Notes: generated by a model not told the origin, from the sequence alone. A stretch of 64,000 nt of DNA from Auanema rhodensis (GCA_964057225.1 OZ059898.1:496001-560000), one strand, 5' to 3'. Shown: positions 25,281-40,373, numbered from the stretch's first letter. Numbers and translations are program-made.

Positions 25281-27386
25281 TTATCAGATTTGCGCTAGCT
25301 TAAAAATGCACCGAGATATCAACTGATATAAGTTCACACTTATATCCTCGATTTTCACCCTGAAGAATTAATGTTTTCGTTGAATAACATTGTCCATCGT
25401 CTTTGCCTTGAAAAAAGGAATCTAAAAACATCTACTTTTTGCTAAATTATTTTGAAATTTTTCGAAAAAATTTTTGTCAAAATGTTTTTGGAAGCAATGT
25501 TGAGTGTACATGGAAACTCAACATACACTAATGCATCATTTTTCAAACGATCATAACTAATTTTTGTATTAAGCGTTTCTCAATGTAGTATAGTGCATTC
25601 GATGCGGATTTTTAAGCTGCGTCGATCTGTGTTATCAGATTTGCGCTAGCTTAAAAATGCACCGAGATATCAACTGATATAAGTTCACACTTATATCCTC
25701 GATTTTCACCCTGAAGAATTAATTTTTTCGTTGAATAACATTGTCCATCGTCTTTGCCTTGAAAAAAGGAATCTAAAAACATCTACTTTTTGCTAAATTA
25801 TTTTGAAATTTTTCGAAAAAATTTTTGTCAAAATGTTTTTGGAAGCAATGTTGAGTGTACATGGAAACTCAACATACACTAATGCATCATTTTTCAAACG
25901 ATCATAACTAATTTTTGTATTAAGCGTTTCTCAATGTAGTATAGTGCATTCGATGCGGATTTTTAAGCTGCGTCGATCTGTGTTATCAGATTTGCGCTAG
26001 CTTAAAAATGCACCGAGATATCAACTGATATAAGTTCACACTTATATCCTCGATTTTCACCCTGAAGAATTAATGTTTTCGTTGAATAACATTGTCCATC
26101 GTCTTTGCCTTGAAAAAAGGAATCTAAAAACATCTACTTTTTGCTAAATTATTTTGAAATTTTTCGAAAAAATTTTTGTCAAAATGTTTTTGGAAGCAAT
26201 GTTGAGTGTACATGGAAACTCAACATACACTAATGCATCATTTTTCAAACGATCATAACTAATTTTTGTATTAAGCGTTTCTCAATGTAGTATAGTGCAT
26301 TCGATGCGGATTTTTAAGCTGCGTCGATCTGTGTTATCAGATTTGCGCTAGCTTAAAAATGCACCGAGATATCAACTGATATAAGTTCACACTTATATCC
26401 TCGATTTTCACCCTGAAGAATTAATTTTTTCGTTGAATAACATTGTCCATCGTCTTTGCCTTGAAAAAAGGAATCTAAAAACATCTACTTTTTGCTAAAT
26501 TATTTTGAAATTTTTCGAAAAAATTTTTGTCAAAATGTTTTTGGAAGCAATGTTGAGTGTACATGGAAACTCAACATACACTAATGCATCATTTTTCAAA
26601 CGATCATAACTAATTTTTGTATTAAGCGTTTCTCAATGTAGTATAGTGCATTCGATGCGGATTTTTAAGCTGCGTCGATCTGTGTTATCAGATTTGCGCT
26701 AGCTTAAAAATGCACCGAGATATCAACTGATATAAGTTCACACTTATATCCTCGATTTTCACCCTGAAGAATTAATTTTTTCGTTGAATAACATTGTCCA
26801 TCGTCTTTGCCTTGAAAAAAGGAATCTAAAAACATCTACTTTTTGCTAAATTATTTTGAAATTTTTCGAAAAAATTTTTGTCAAAATGTTTTTGGAAGCA
26901 ATGTTGAGTGTACATGGAAACTCAACATACACTAATGCATTATTTTTCAAACGATCATAACTAATTTTTGTATTAAGCGTTTCTCAATGTAGTATAGTGC
27001 ATTCGATGCGGATTTTTAAGCTGCGTCGATCTGTGTTATCAGATTTGCGCTAGCTTAAAAATGCACCGAGATATCAACTGATATAAGTTCACACTTATAT
27101 CCTCAATTTTCACCCTGAAAAATTAATTTTTTCGTTGAATAACATTGTCCATCGTCTTTGCCTTGAAAAAAGGAATCTAAAAACATCTACTTTTTGCTAA
27201 ATTATTTTGAAAATTTTCGAAAAAATTTTTGTCAAAATGTTTTTGGAAGCAATGTTGAGTGTACATGGAAACTCAACATACACTAATGCATCATTTTTCA
27301 AACGATCATAACTAATTTTTGTATTAAGCGTTTCTCAATGTAGTATAGTGCATTCGATGCGGATTTTTAAGCTGCGTCGATCTGTG
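25281..27386. repeat. Six-monomer version of the T93G block (copies 73-78)
   Basis: T93G is in copies 73 and 75, with consensus copies 74 and 76, then C257T (77) and G70A+G85A+T178A (78). This is the third appearance of the C257T then G70A/G85A/T178A pair, after 63-64 and 71-72. Confidence 0.85.
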
Positions 27387-30300
27387 TTATCAGATTTGCG
27401 CTAGCTTAAAAATGCACCGAGATATCAACTGATATAAGTTCACACTTATATCCTCGATTTTCACCCTGAAGAATTAATTTTTTCGTTGAATAACATTGTC
27501 CATCGTCTTTGCCTTGAAAAAAAGAATCTAAAAACATCTACTTTTTGCTAAATTATTTTGAAATTTTTCGAAAAAATTTTTGTCAAAATGTTTTTGGAAG
27601 CAATGTTGAGTGTACATGGAAACTCAACATACACTAATGCATCATTTTTCAAACGATCATAACTAATTTTTGTATTAAGCGTTTCTCAATGTAGTATAGT
27701 GCATTCGATGCGGATTTTTAAGCTGCGTCGATCTGTGTTATCAGATTTGCGCTAGCTTAAAAATGCACCGAGATATCAACTGATATAAGTTCACACTTAT
27801 ATCCTCGATTTTTACCCTGAAGAATTAATTTTTTCGTTGAATAACATTGTCCATCGTCTTTGCCTTGAAAAAAGGAATCTAAAAACATCTACTATTTGCT
27901 AAATTATTTTGAAATTTTTCGAAAAAATTTTTGTCAAAATGTTTTTGGAAGCAATGTTGAGTGTACATGGAAACTCAACATACACTAATGCATCATTTTT
28001 CAAACGATCATAACTAATTTTTGTATTAAGCGTTTCTCAATGTAGTATAGTGCATTCGATGCGGATTTTTAAGCTGCGTCGATCTGTGTTATCAGATTTG
28101 CGCTAGCTTAAAAATGCACCGAGATATCAACTGATATAAGTTCACACTTATATCCTCGATTTTTACCCTGAAGAATTAATTTTTTCGTTGAATAACATTG
28201 TCCATCGTCTTTGCCTTGAAAAAAGGAATCTAAAAACATCTACTTTTTGCTAAATTATTTTGAAATTTTTCGAAAAAATTTTTGTCAAAATGTTTTTGGA
28301 AGCAATGTTGAGTGTACATGGAAACTCAACATACACTAATGCATCATTTTTCAAACGATCATAACTAATTTTTGTATTAAGCGTTTCTCAATGTAGTATA
28401 GTGCATTCGATGCGGATTTTTAAGCTGCGTCGATCTGTGTTATCAGATTTGCGCTAGCTTAAAAATGCACCGAGATATCAACTGATATAAGTTCACACTT
28501 ATATCCTCGATTTTTACCCTGAAGAATTAATTTTTTCGTTGAATAACATTGTCCATCGTCTTTGCCTTGAAAAAAGGAATCTAAAAACATCTACTTTTTG
28601 CTAAATTATTTTGAAATTTTTCGAAAAAATTTTTGTCAAAATGTTTTTGGAAGCAATGTTGAGTGTACATGGAAACTCAACATACACTAATGCATCATTT
28701 TTCAAACGATCATAACTAATTTTTGTATTAAGCGTTTCTCAATGTAGTATAGTGCATTCGATGCGGATTTTTAAGCTGCGTCGATCTGTGTTATCAGATT
28801 TGCGCTAGCTTAAAAATGCACCGAGATATCAACTGATATAAGTTCACACTTATATCCTCGATTTTCACCCTGAAGAATTAATTTTTTCGTTGAATAACAT
28901 TGTCCATCGTCTTTGCCTTGAAAAAAGGAATCTAAAAACATCTACTATTTGCTAAATTATTTTGAAATTTTTCGAAAAAATTTTTGTCAAAATGTTTTTG
29001 GAAGCAATGTTGAGTGTACATGGAAACTCAACATACACTAATGCATCATTTTTCAAACGATCATAACTAATTTTTGTATTAAGCGTTTCTCAATGTAGTA
29101 TAGTGCATTCGATGCGGATTTTTAAGCTGCGTCGATCTGTGTTATCAGATTTGCGCTAGCTTAAAAATGCACCGAGATATCAACTGATATAAGTTCACAC
29201 TTATATCCTCGATTTTTACCCTGAAGAATTAATTTTTTCGTTGAATAACATTGTCCATCGTCTTTGCCTTGAAAAAAGGAATCTAAAAACATCTACTTTT
29301 TGCTAAATTATTTTGAAATTTTTCGAAAAAATTTTTGTCAAAATGTTTTTGGAAGCAATGTTGAGTGTACATGGAAACTCAACATACACTAATGCATCAT
29401 TTTTCAAACGATCATAACTAATTTTTGTATTAAGCGTTTCTCAATGTAGTATAGTGCATTCGATGCGGATTTTTAAGCTGCGTCGATCTGTGTTATCAGA
29501 TTTGCGCTAGCTTAAAAATGCACCGAGATATCAACTGATATAAGTTCACACTTATATCCTCGATTTTTACCCTGAAGAATTAATTTTTTCGTTGAATAAC
29601 ATTGTCCATCGTCTTTGCCTTGAAAAAAGGAATCTAAAAACATCTACTTTTTGCTAAATTATTTTGAAATTTTTCGAAAAAATTTTTGTCAAAATGTTTT
29701 TGGAAGCAATGTTGAGTGTACATGGAAACTCAACATACACTAATGCATCATTTTTCAAACGATCATAACTAATTTTTGTATTAAGCGTTTCTCAATGTAG
29801 TATAGTGCATTCGATGCGGATTTTTAAGCTGCGTCGATCTGTGTTATCAGATTTGCGCTAGCTTAAAAATGCACCGAGATATCAACTGATATAAGTTCAC
29901 ACTTATATCCTCGATTTTCACCCTGAAGAATTAATTTTTTCGTTGAATAACATTGTCCATCGTCTTTGCCTTGAAAAAAGGAATCTAAAAACATCTACTT
30001 TTTGCTAAATTATTTTGAAATTTTTCGAAAAAATTTTTGTCAAAATGTTTTTGGAAGCAATGTTGAGTGTACATGGAAACTCAACATACACTAATGCATC
30101 ATTTTTCAAACGATCATAACTAATTTTTGTATTAAGCGTTTCTCAATGTAGTATAGTGCATTCGATGCGGATTTTTAAGCTGCGTCGATCTGTGTTATCA
30201 GATTTGCGCTAGCTTAAAAATGCACCGAGATATCAACTGATATAAGTTCACACTTATATCCTCGATTTTCACCCTGAAGAATTAATTTTTTCGTTGAATA

Positions 30301-30545
30301 ACATTGTCCATCGTCTTTGCCTTGAAAAAAGGAATCTAAAAACATCTACTTTTTGCTAAATTATTTTGAAATTTTTCGAAAAAATTTTTGTCAAAATGTT
30401 TTTGGAAGCAATGTTGAGTGTACATGGAAACTCAACATACACTAATGCATCATTTTTCAAACGATCATAACTAATTTTTGTATTAAGCGTTTCTCAATGT
30501 AGTATAGTGCATTCGATGCGGATTTTTAAGCTGCGTCGATCTGTG
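27387..30545. repeat. Copies 79-87, with a 3-monomer C76T duplication
   Basis: Copy 79 has a private G137A (27523). Copies 80-82 all carry C76T, with T157A in copy 80. Copies 83-85 repeat the set (T157A, C76T, C76T), except that copy 83 has C at offset 76. Copies 86 and 87 are consensus. Confidence 0.8.
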
Positions 30546-31598
30546 TTATCAGATTTGCGCTAGCTTAAAAATGCACCGAGATATCATTTGATATAAGTTC
30601 ACACTTATATCCTCGATTTTCACCCTGAAGAATTAATTTTTTCGTTGAATAACATTGTCCATCGTCTTTGCCTTGAAAAAAGGAATCTAAAAACATCTAC
30701 TTTTTGCTAAAATATTTTGAAATTTTTCGAAAAAATTTTTGTCAAAATGTTTTTGGAAGCAATGTTGAGTGTACATGGAAACTCAACATACACTAATGCA
30801 TCATTTTTCAAACGATCATAACTAATTTTTGTATTAAGCGTTTCTCAATGTAGTATAGTGCATTCGATGCGGATTTTTAAGCTGCGTCGATCTGTGTTAT
30901 CAGATTTGCGCTATCTTAAAAATGCACCGAGATATCAACTGATATAAGTTCACACTTATATCCTCGATTTTCACCCTGAAGAATTAATTTTTTCGTTGAA
31001 TAACATTGTCCATCGTCTTTGCCTTGAAAAAAGGAATCTAAAAACATCTACTTTTTGCTAAATTATTTTGAAATTTTTCGAAAAAATTTTTGTCAAAATG
31101 TTTTTGGAAGCAATGTTGAGTGTACATGGAAACTCAACATACACTAATGCATCATTTTTCAAACGATCATAACTAATTTTTGTATTAAGCGTTTCTCAAT
31201 GTAGTATAGTGCATTCGATGCGGATTTTTAAGCTGCGTCGATCTGTGTTATCAGATTTGCGCTAGCTTAAAAATGCACCGAGATATCAACTGATATAAGT
31301 TCACACTTATATCCTCGATTTTCACCCTGAAGAATTAATTTTTTCGTTGAATAACATTGTCCATCGTCTTTGCCTTGAAAAAAGGAATCTAAAAACATCT
31401 ACTTTTTGCTAAATTATTTTGAAATTTTTCGAAAAAATTTTTGTCAAAATGTTTTTGGAAGCAATGTTGAGTGTACATGGAAACTCAACATACACTAATG
31501 CATCATTTTTCAAACGATCATAACTAATTTTTGTATTAAGCGTTTCTCAATGTAGTATAGTGCATTCGATGCGGATTTTTAAGCTGCGTCGATCTGTG
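30546..31598. repeat. 3-monomer HOR, first copy (copies 88-90, 1,053 bp)
   Basis: Copy 88 has A42T, C43T and T167A; copy 89 has G18T, which destroys the GCTAGC landmark; copy 90 is consensus. The next 1,053 bp repeat the same series. Confidence 0.9.
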
Positions 31599-32651
31599 TT
31601 ATCAGATTTGCGCTAGCTTAAAAATGCACCGAGATATCATTTGATATAAGTTCACACTTATATCCTCGATTTTCACCCTGAAGAATTAATTTTTTCGTTG
31701 AATAACATTGTCCATCGTCTTTGCCTTGAAAAAAGGAATCTAAAAACATCTACTTTTTGCTAAAATATTTTGAAATTTTTCGAAAAAATTTTTGTCAAAA
31801 TGTTTTTGGAAGCAATGTTGAGTGTACATGGAAACTCAACATACACTAATGCATCATTTTTCAAACGATCATAACTAATTTTTGTATTAAGCGTTTCTCA
31901 ATGTAGTATAGTGCATTCGATGCGGATTTTTAAGCTGCGTCGATCTGTGTTATCAGATTTGCGCTATCTTAAAAATGCACCGAGATATCAACTGATATAA
32001 GTTCACACTTATATCCTCGATTTTCACCCTGAAGAATTAATTTTTTCGTTGAATAACATTGTCCATCGTCTTTGCCTTGAAAAAAGGAATCTAAAAACAT
32101 CTACTTTTTGCTAAATTATTTTGAAATTTTTCGAAAAAATTTTTGTCAAAATGTTTTTGGAAGCAATGTTGAGTGTACATGGAAACTCAACATACACTAA
32201 TGCATCATTTTTCAAACGATCATAACTAATTTTTGTATTAAGCGTTTCTCAATGTAGTATAGTGCATTCGATGCGGATTTTTAAGCTGCGTCGATCTGTG
32301 TTATCAGATTTGCGCTAGCTTAAAAATGCACCGAGATATCAACTGATATAAGTTCACACTTATATCCTCGATTTTCACCCTGAAGAATTAATTTTTTCGT
32401 TGAATAACATTGTCCATCGTCTTTGCCTTGAAAAAAGGAATCTAAAAACATCTACTTTTTGCTAAATTATTTTGAAATTTTTCGAAAAAATTTTTGTCAA
32501 AATGTTTTTGGAAGCAATGTTGAGTGTACATGGAAACTCAACATACACTAATGCATCATTTTTCAAACGATCATAACTAATTTTTGTATTAAGCGTTTCT
32601 CAATGTAGTATAGTGCATTCGATGCGGATTTTTAAGCTGCGTCGATCTGTG
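31599..32651. repeat. 3-monomer HOR, second copy (copies 91-93, 1,053 bp)
   Basis: The same three variant states recur in order as in the preceding 1,053 bp. I found no difference between the two copies by eye. Confidence 0.9.
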
Positions 32652-33353
32652 TTATCAGATTTGCGCTAGCTTAAAAATGCACCGAGATATCAACTGATAT
32701 AAGTTCACACTTATATCCTCGATTTTCACCCTGAAGAATTAATTTTTTCGTTGAATAACATTGTCCATCGTCTTTGCCTTGAAAAAAGGAATCTAAAAAC
32801 ATCTACTTTTTGCTAAATTATTTTGAAATTTTTCGAAAAAATTTTTGTCAAAATGTTTTTGGAAGCAATGTTGAGTGTACATGGAAACTCAACATACACT
32901 AATGCATCATTTTTCAAACGATCATAACTAATTTTTGTATTAAGCGTTTCTCAATGTAGTATAGTGCATTCGATGCGGATTTTTAAGCTGCGTCGATCTG
33001 TGTTATCAGATTTGCGCTAGCTTAAAAATGCACCGAGATATCAACTGATATAAGTTCACACTTATATCCTCGATTTTCACCCTGAAGAATTAATTTTTTC
33101 GTTGAATAACATTGTCCATCGTCTTTGCCTTGAAAAAAGGAATCTAAAAACATCTACTTTTTGCTAAATTATTTTGAAATTTTTCGAAAAAATTTTTGTC
33201 AAAATGTTTTTGGAAGCAATGTTGAGTGTACATGGAAACTCAACATACACTAATGCATCATTTTTCAAACGATCATAACTAATTTTTGTATTAAGCGTTT
33301 CTCAATGTAGTATAGTGCATTCGATGCGGATTTTTAAGCTGCGTCGATCTGTG
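32652..33353. repeat. Two consensus monomers (copies 94-95)
   Basis: No variant was found. They separate the 3-mer duplication from the 9-mer HOR. Confidence 0.8.
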
Positions 33354-36300
33354 TTATCAGATTTGCGCTAGCTTAAAAATGCACCGAGATATCAACTGAT
33401 ATAAGTTCACACTTATATCCTCGATTTTTACCCTGAAGAATTAATTTTTTTGTTGAATAACATTGTCCATCGTCTTTGCCTTGAAAAAAGGAATCTAAAA
33501 ACATCTACTATTTGCTAAATTATTTTGAAATTTTTCGAAAAAATTTTTGTCAAAATGTTTTTGGAAGCAATGTTGAGTGTACATGGAAACTCAACATACA
33601 CTAATGCATCATTTTTCAAACGATCATAACTAATTTTTGTATTAAGCGTTTCTCAATGTAGTATAGTGCATTCGATGCGGATTTTTAAGCTGCGTCGATC
33701 TGTGTTATCAGATTTGCGCTAGCTTAAAAATGCACCGAGATATCAACTGATATAAGTTCACACTTATATCCTCGATTTTTACCCTGAAGAATTAATTTTT
33801 TCGTTGAATAACATTGTCCATCGTCTTTGCCTTGAAAAAAGGAATCTAAAAACATCTACTTTTTGCTAAATTATTTTGAAATTTTTCGAAAAAATTTTTG
33901 TCAAAATGTTTTTGGAAGCAATGTTGAGTGTACATGGAAACTCAACATACACTAATGCATCATTTTTCAAACGATCATAACTAATTTTTGTATTAAGCGT
34001 TTCTCAATGTAGTATAGTGCATTCGATGCGGATTTTTAAGCTGCGTCGATCTGTGTTATCAGATTTGCGCTAGCTTAAAAATGCACCGAGATATCAACTG
34101 ATATAAGTTCACACTTATATCCTCGATTTTCACCCTGAAGAATTAATTTTTTCGTTGAATAACATTGTCCATCGTCTTTGCCTTGAAAAAAGGAATCTAA
34201 AAACATCTACTTTTTGCTAAATTATTTTGAAATTTTTCGAAAAAATTTTTGTCAAAATGTTTTTGGAAGCAATGTTGAGTGTACATGGAAACTCAACATA
34301 CACTAATGCATCATTTTTCAAACGATCATAACTAATTTTTGTATTAAGCGTTTCTCAATGTAGTATAGTGCATTCGATGCGGATTTTTAAGCTGCGTCGA
34401 TCTGTGTTATCAGATTTGCGCTAGCTTAAAAATGCACCGAGATATCAACTGATATAAGTTCACACTTATATCCTCGATTTTTACCCTGAAGAATTAATTT
34501 TTTCGTTGAATAACATTGTCCATCGTCTTTGCCTTGAAAAAAGGAATCTAAAAACATCTACTTTTTGCTAAATTATTTTGAAATTTTTCGAAAAAATTTT
34601 TGTCAAAATGTTTTTGGAAGCAATGTTGAGTGTACATGGAAACTCAACATACACTAATGCATCATTTTTCAAACGATCATAACTAATTTTTGTATTAAGC
34701 GTTTCTCAATGTAGTATAGTGCATTCGATGCGGATTTTTAAGCTGCGTCGATCTGTGTTATCAGATTTGCGCTAGCTTAAAAATGCACCGAGATATCAAC
34801 TGATATAAGTTCACACTTATATCCTCGATTTTCACCCTGAAGAATTAATTTTTTCGTTGAATAACATTGTCCATCGTCTTTGCCTTGAAAAAAGGAATCT
34901 AAAAACATCTACTTTTTGCTAAATTATTTTGAAATTTTTCGAAAAAATTTTTGTCAAAATGTTTTTGGAAGCAATGTTGAGTGTACATGGAAACTCAACA
35001 TACACTAATGCATCATTTTTCAAACGATCATAACTAATTTTTGTATTAAGCGTTTCTCAATGTAGTATAGTGCATTCGATGTGGATTTTTAAGCTGCGTC
35101 GATCTGTGTTATCAGATTTGCGCTAGCTTAAAAATGCACCGAGATATCAACTGATATAAGTTCACACTTATATCCTCGATTTTCACCCTGAAGAATTAAT
35201 TTTTTCGTTGAATAACATTGTCCATCGTCTTTGCCTTGAAAAAAGGAATCTAAAAACATCTACTTTTTGCTAAATTATTTTGAAATTTTTCGAAAAAATT
35301 TTTGTCAAAATGTTTTTGGAAGCAATGTTGAGTGTACATGGAAACTCAACATACACTAATGCATCATTTTTCAAACGATCATAACTAATTTTTGTATTAA
35401 GCGTTTCTCGATGTAGTATAGTGCATTCGATGCGGATTTTTAAGCTGCGTCGATCTGTGTTATCAGATTTGCGCTAGCTTAAAAATGCACCGAGATATCA
35501 ACTGATATAAGTTCACACTTATATCCTCGATTTTCACCCTGAAGAATTAATTTTTTCGTTGAATAACATTGTCCATCGTCTTTGCCTTGAAAAAAGGAAT
35601 CTAAAAACATCTACTTTTTGCTAAATTATTTTGAAATTTTTCGAAAAAATTTTTGTCAAAATGTTTTTGGAAGCAATGTTGAGTGTACATGGAAACTCAA
35701 CATACACTAATGCATCATTTTTCAAACGATCATAACTAATTTTTGTATTAAGCGTTTCTCAATGTAGTATAGTGCATTCGATGCGGATTTTTAAGCTGCG
35801 TCGATCTGTGTTATCAGATTTGCGCTAGCTTAAAAATGCACCGAGATATCAACTGATATAAGTTCACACTTATATCCTCGATTTTCACCCTGAAGAATTA
35901 ATTTTTTCGTTGAATAACATTGTCCATCGTCTTTGCCTTGAAAAAAGGAATCTAAAAACATCTACTTTTTGCTAAATTATTTTGAAATTTTTCGAAAAAA
36001 TTTTTGTCAAAATGTTTTTGGAAGCAATGTTGAGTGTACATGGAAACTCAACATACACTAATGCATCATTTTTCAAACGATCATAACTAATTTTTGTATT
36101 AAGCGTTTCTCAATGTAGTATAGTGCATTCGATGCGGATTTTTAAGCTGCGTCGATCTGTGTTATCAGATTTGCGCTAGCTTAAAAATGCACCGAGATAT
36201 CAACTGATATAAGTTCACACTTATATCCTCGATTTTCACCCTGAAGAATTAATTTTTTCGTTGAATAACATTGTCCATCGTCTTTGCCTTGAAAAAAGGA

Positions 36301-36512
36301 ATCTAAAAACATCTACTTTTTGCTAAATTATTTTGAAATTTTTCGAAAAAATTTTTGTCAAAATGTTTTTGGAAGCAATGTTGAGTGTACATGGAAACTC
36401 AACATACACTAATGCATCATTTTTCAAACGATCATAACTAATTTTTGTATTAAGCGTTTCTCAATGTAGTATAGTGCATTCGATGCGGATTTTTAAGCTG
36501 CGTCGATCTGTG
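33354..36512. repeat. 9-monomer higher-order repeat, first copy (copies 96-104, 3,159 bp)
   Basis: The order is: C76T+C98T+T157A; C76T; consensus; C76T; C325T (private, 35082); A302G; consensus; consensus; consensus. The following 3,159 bp repeat it except for private changes. It reuses the C76T and T157A variants of copies 80-85, so it derives from that neighbouring pool. Confidence 0.92.
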
Positions 36513-39500
36513 TTATCAGATTTGCGCTAGCTTAAAAATGCACCGAGATATCAACTGATATAAGTTCACACTTATATCCTCGATTTTTACCCTGAAGAAT
36601 TAATTTTTTTGTTGAATAACATTGTCCATCGTCTTTGCCTTGAAAAAAGGAATCTAAAAACATCTACTATTTGCTAAATTATTTTGAAATTTTTCGAAAA
36701 AATTTTTGTCAAAATGTTTTTGGAAGCAATGTTGAGTGTACATGGAAACTCAACATACACTAATGCATCATTTTTCAAACGATCATAACTAATTTTTGTA
36801 TTAAGCGTTTCTCAATGTAGTATAGTGCATTCGATGCGGATTTTTAAGCTGCGTCGATCTGTGTTATCAGATTTGCGCTAGCTTAAAAATGCACCGAGAT
36901 ATCAACTGATATAAGTTCACACTTATATCCTCGATTTTTACCCTGAAGAATTAATTTTTTCGTTGAATAACATTGTCCATCGTCTTTGCCTTGAAAAAAG
37001 GAATCTAAAAACATCTACTTTTTGCTAAATTATTTTGAAATTTTTCGAAAAAATTTTTGTCAAAATGTTTTTGGAAGCAATGTTGAGTGTACATGGAAAC
37101 TCAACATACACTAATGCATCATTTTTCAAACGATCATAACTAATTTTTGTATTAAGCGTTTCTCAATGTAGTATAGTGCATTCGATGCGGATTTTTAAGC
37201 TGCGTCGATCTGTGTTATCAGATTTGCGCTAGCTTAAAAATGCACCGAGATATCAACTGATATAAGTTCACACTTATATCCTCGATTTTCACCCTGAAGA
37301 ATTAATTTTTTCGTTGAATAACATTGTCCATCGTCTTTGCCTTGAAAAAAGGAATCTAAAAACATCTACTTTTTGCTAAATTATTTTGAAATTTTTCGAA
37401 AAAATTTTTGTCAAAATGTTTTTGGAAGCAATGTTGAGTGTACATGGAAACTCAACATACACTAATGCATCATTTTTCAAACGATCATAACTAATTTTTG
37501 TATTAAGCGTTTCTCAATGTAGTATAGTGCATTCGATGCGGATTTTTAAGCTGCGTCGATCTGTGTTATCAGATTTGCGCTAGCTTAAAAATGCACCGAG
37601 ATATCAACTGATATAAGTTCACACTTATATCCTCGATTTTTACCCTGAAGAATTAATTTTTTCGTTGAATAACATTGTCCATCGTCTTTGCCTTGAAAAA
37701 AGGAATCTAAAAACATCTACTTTTTGCTAAATTATTTTGAAATTTTTCGAAAAAATTTTTGTCAAAATGTTTTTGGAAGCAATGTTGAGTGTACATGGAA
37801 ACTCAACATACACTAATGCATCATTTTTCAAACGATCATAACTAATTTTTGTATTAAGCGTTTCTCAATGTAGTATAGTGCATTCGATGCGGATTTTTAA
37901 GCTGCGTCGATCTGTGTTATCAGATTTGCGCTAGCTTAAAAATGCACCGAGATATCAACTGATATAAGTTCACACTTATATCCTCGATTTTCACCCTGAA
38001 GAATTAATTTTTTCGTTGAATAACATTGTCCATCGTCTTTGCCTTGAAAAAAGGAATCTAAAAACATCTACTTTTTGCTAAATTATTTTGAAATTTTTCG
38101 AAAAAATTTTTGTCAAAATGTTTTTGGAAGCAATGTTGAGTGTACATGGAAACTCAACATACACTAATGCATCATTTTTCAAACGATCATAACTAATTTT
38201 TGTATTAAGCGTTTCTCAATGTAGTATAGTGCATTCGATGCGGATTTTTAAGCTGCGTCGATCTGTGTTATCAGATTTGCGCTAGCTTAAAAATGCACCG
38301 AGATATCAACTGATATAAGTTCACACTTATATCCTCGATTTTCACCCTGAAGAATTAATTTTTTCGTTGAATAACATTGTCCATCGTCTTTGCCTTGAAA
38401 AAAGGAATCTAAAAACATCTACTTTTTGCTAAATTATTTTGAAATTTTTCGAAAAAATTTTTGTCAAAATGTTTTTGGAAGCAATGTTGAGTGTACATGG
38501 AAACTCAACATACACTAATGCATCATTTTTCAAACGATCATAACTAATTTTTGTATTAAGCGTTTCTCGATGTAGTATAGTGCATTCGATGCGGATTTTT
38601 AAGCTGCGTCGATCTGTGTTATCAGATTTGCGCTAGCTTAAAAATGCACCGAGATATCAACTGATATAAGTTCACACTTATATCCTCGATTTTCACCCTG
38701 AAGAATTAATTTTTTCGTTGAATAACATTGTCCATCGTCTTTGCCTTGAAAAAAGGAATCTAAAAACATCTACTTTTTGCTAAATTATTTTGAAATTTTT
38801 CGAAAAAATTTTTGTCAAAATGTTTTTGGAAGCAATGTTGAGTGTACATGGAAACTCAACATACACTAATGCATCATTTTTCAAACGATCATAACTAATT
38901 TTTGTATTAAGCGTTTCTCAATGTAGTATAGTGCATTCGATGCGGATTTTTAAGCTGCGTCGATCTGTGTTATCAGATTTGCGCTAGCTTAAAAATGCAC
39001 CGAGATATCAACTGATATAAGTTCACACTTATATCCTCGATTTTCACCCTGAAGAATTAATTTTTTCGTTGAATAACATTGTCCATCGTCTTTGCCTTGA
39101 AAAAAGGAATCTAAAAACATCTACTTTTTGCTAAATTATTTTGAAATTTTTCGAAAAAATTTTTGTCAAAATGTTTTTGGAAGCAATGTTGAGTGTACAT
39201 GGAAACTCAACATACACTAATGCATCATTTTTCAAACGATCATAACTAATTTTTGTATTAAGCGTTTCTCAATGTAGTATAGTGCATTCGATGCGGATTT
39301 TTAAGCTGCGTCGATCTGTGTTATCAGATTTGCGCTAGCTTAAAAATGCACCGAGATATCAACTGATATAAGTTCACACTTATATCCTCGATTTTCACCC
39401 TGAAGAATTAATTTTTTCGTTGAATAACATTGTCCATCGTCTTTGCCTTGAAAAAAGGAATCTAAAAACATCTACTTTTTGCTAAATTATTTTGAAATTT

Positions 39501-39671
39501 TTCGAAAAAATTTTTGTCAAAATGTTTTTGGAAGCAATGTTGAGTGTACATGGAAACTCAACATACACTAATGCATCATTTTTCAAACGATCATAACTAA
39601 TTTTTGTATTAAGCGTTTCTCAATGTAGTATAGTGCATTGGATGCGGATTTTTAAGCTGCGTCGATCTGTG
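36513..39671. repeat. 9-monomer higher-order repeat, second copy (copies 105-113, 3,159 bp)
   Basis: The order matches copies 96-104. I found two differences between the two 3,159-bp copies: copy 109 lacks the C325T of copy 100, and copy 113 has C320G at 39640. That is about 99.94% identity. A302G recurs in copy 110 (38569), as in copy 101 (35410). Confidence 0.92.
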
Positions 39672-40373
39672 TTATCAGATTTGCGCTAGCTTAAAAATGC
39701 ACCGAGATATCAACTGATATAAGTTCACACTTATATCCTCGATTTTCACCCTGAAGAATTAATTTTTTCGTTGAATAACATTGTCCATCGTCTTTGCCTT
39801 GAAAAAAGGAATCTAAAAACATCTACTTTTTGCTAAATTATTTTGAAATTTTTCGAAAAAATTTTTGTCAAAATGTTTTTGGAAGCAATGTTGAGTGTAC
39901 ATGGAAACTCAACATACACTAATGCATCATTTTTCAAACGATCATAACTAATTTTTGTATTAAGCGTTTCTCAATGTAGTATAGTGCATTCGATGCGGAT
40001 TTTTAAGCTGCGTCGATCTGTGTTATCAGATTTGCGCTAGCTTAAAAATGCACCGAGATATCAACTGATATAAGTTCACACTTATATCCTCGATTTTCAC
40101 CCTGAAGAATTAATTTTTTCGTTGAATAACATTGTCCATCGTCTTTGCCTTGAAAAAAGGAATCTAAAAACATCTACTTTTTGCTAAATTATTTTGAAAT
40201 TTTTCGAAAAAATTTTTGTCAAAATGTTTTTGGAAGCAATGTTGAGTGTACATGGAAACTCAACATACACTAATGCATCATTTTTCAAACGATCATAACT
40301 AATTTTTGTATTAAGCGTTTCTCAATGTAGTATAGTGCATTCGATGCGGATTTTTAAGCTGCGTCGATCTGTG
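39672..40373. repeat. Two consensus monomers (copies 114-115)
   Basis: No variant was found between the 9-mer HOR and the next 3-mer duplication. Confidence 0.8.
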
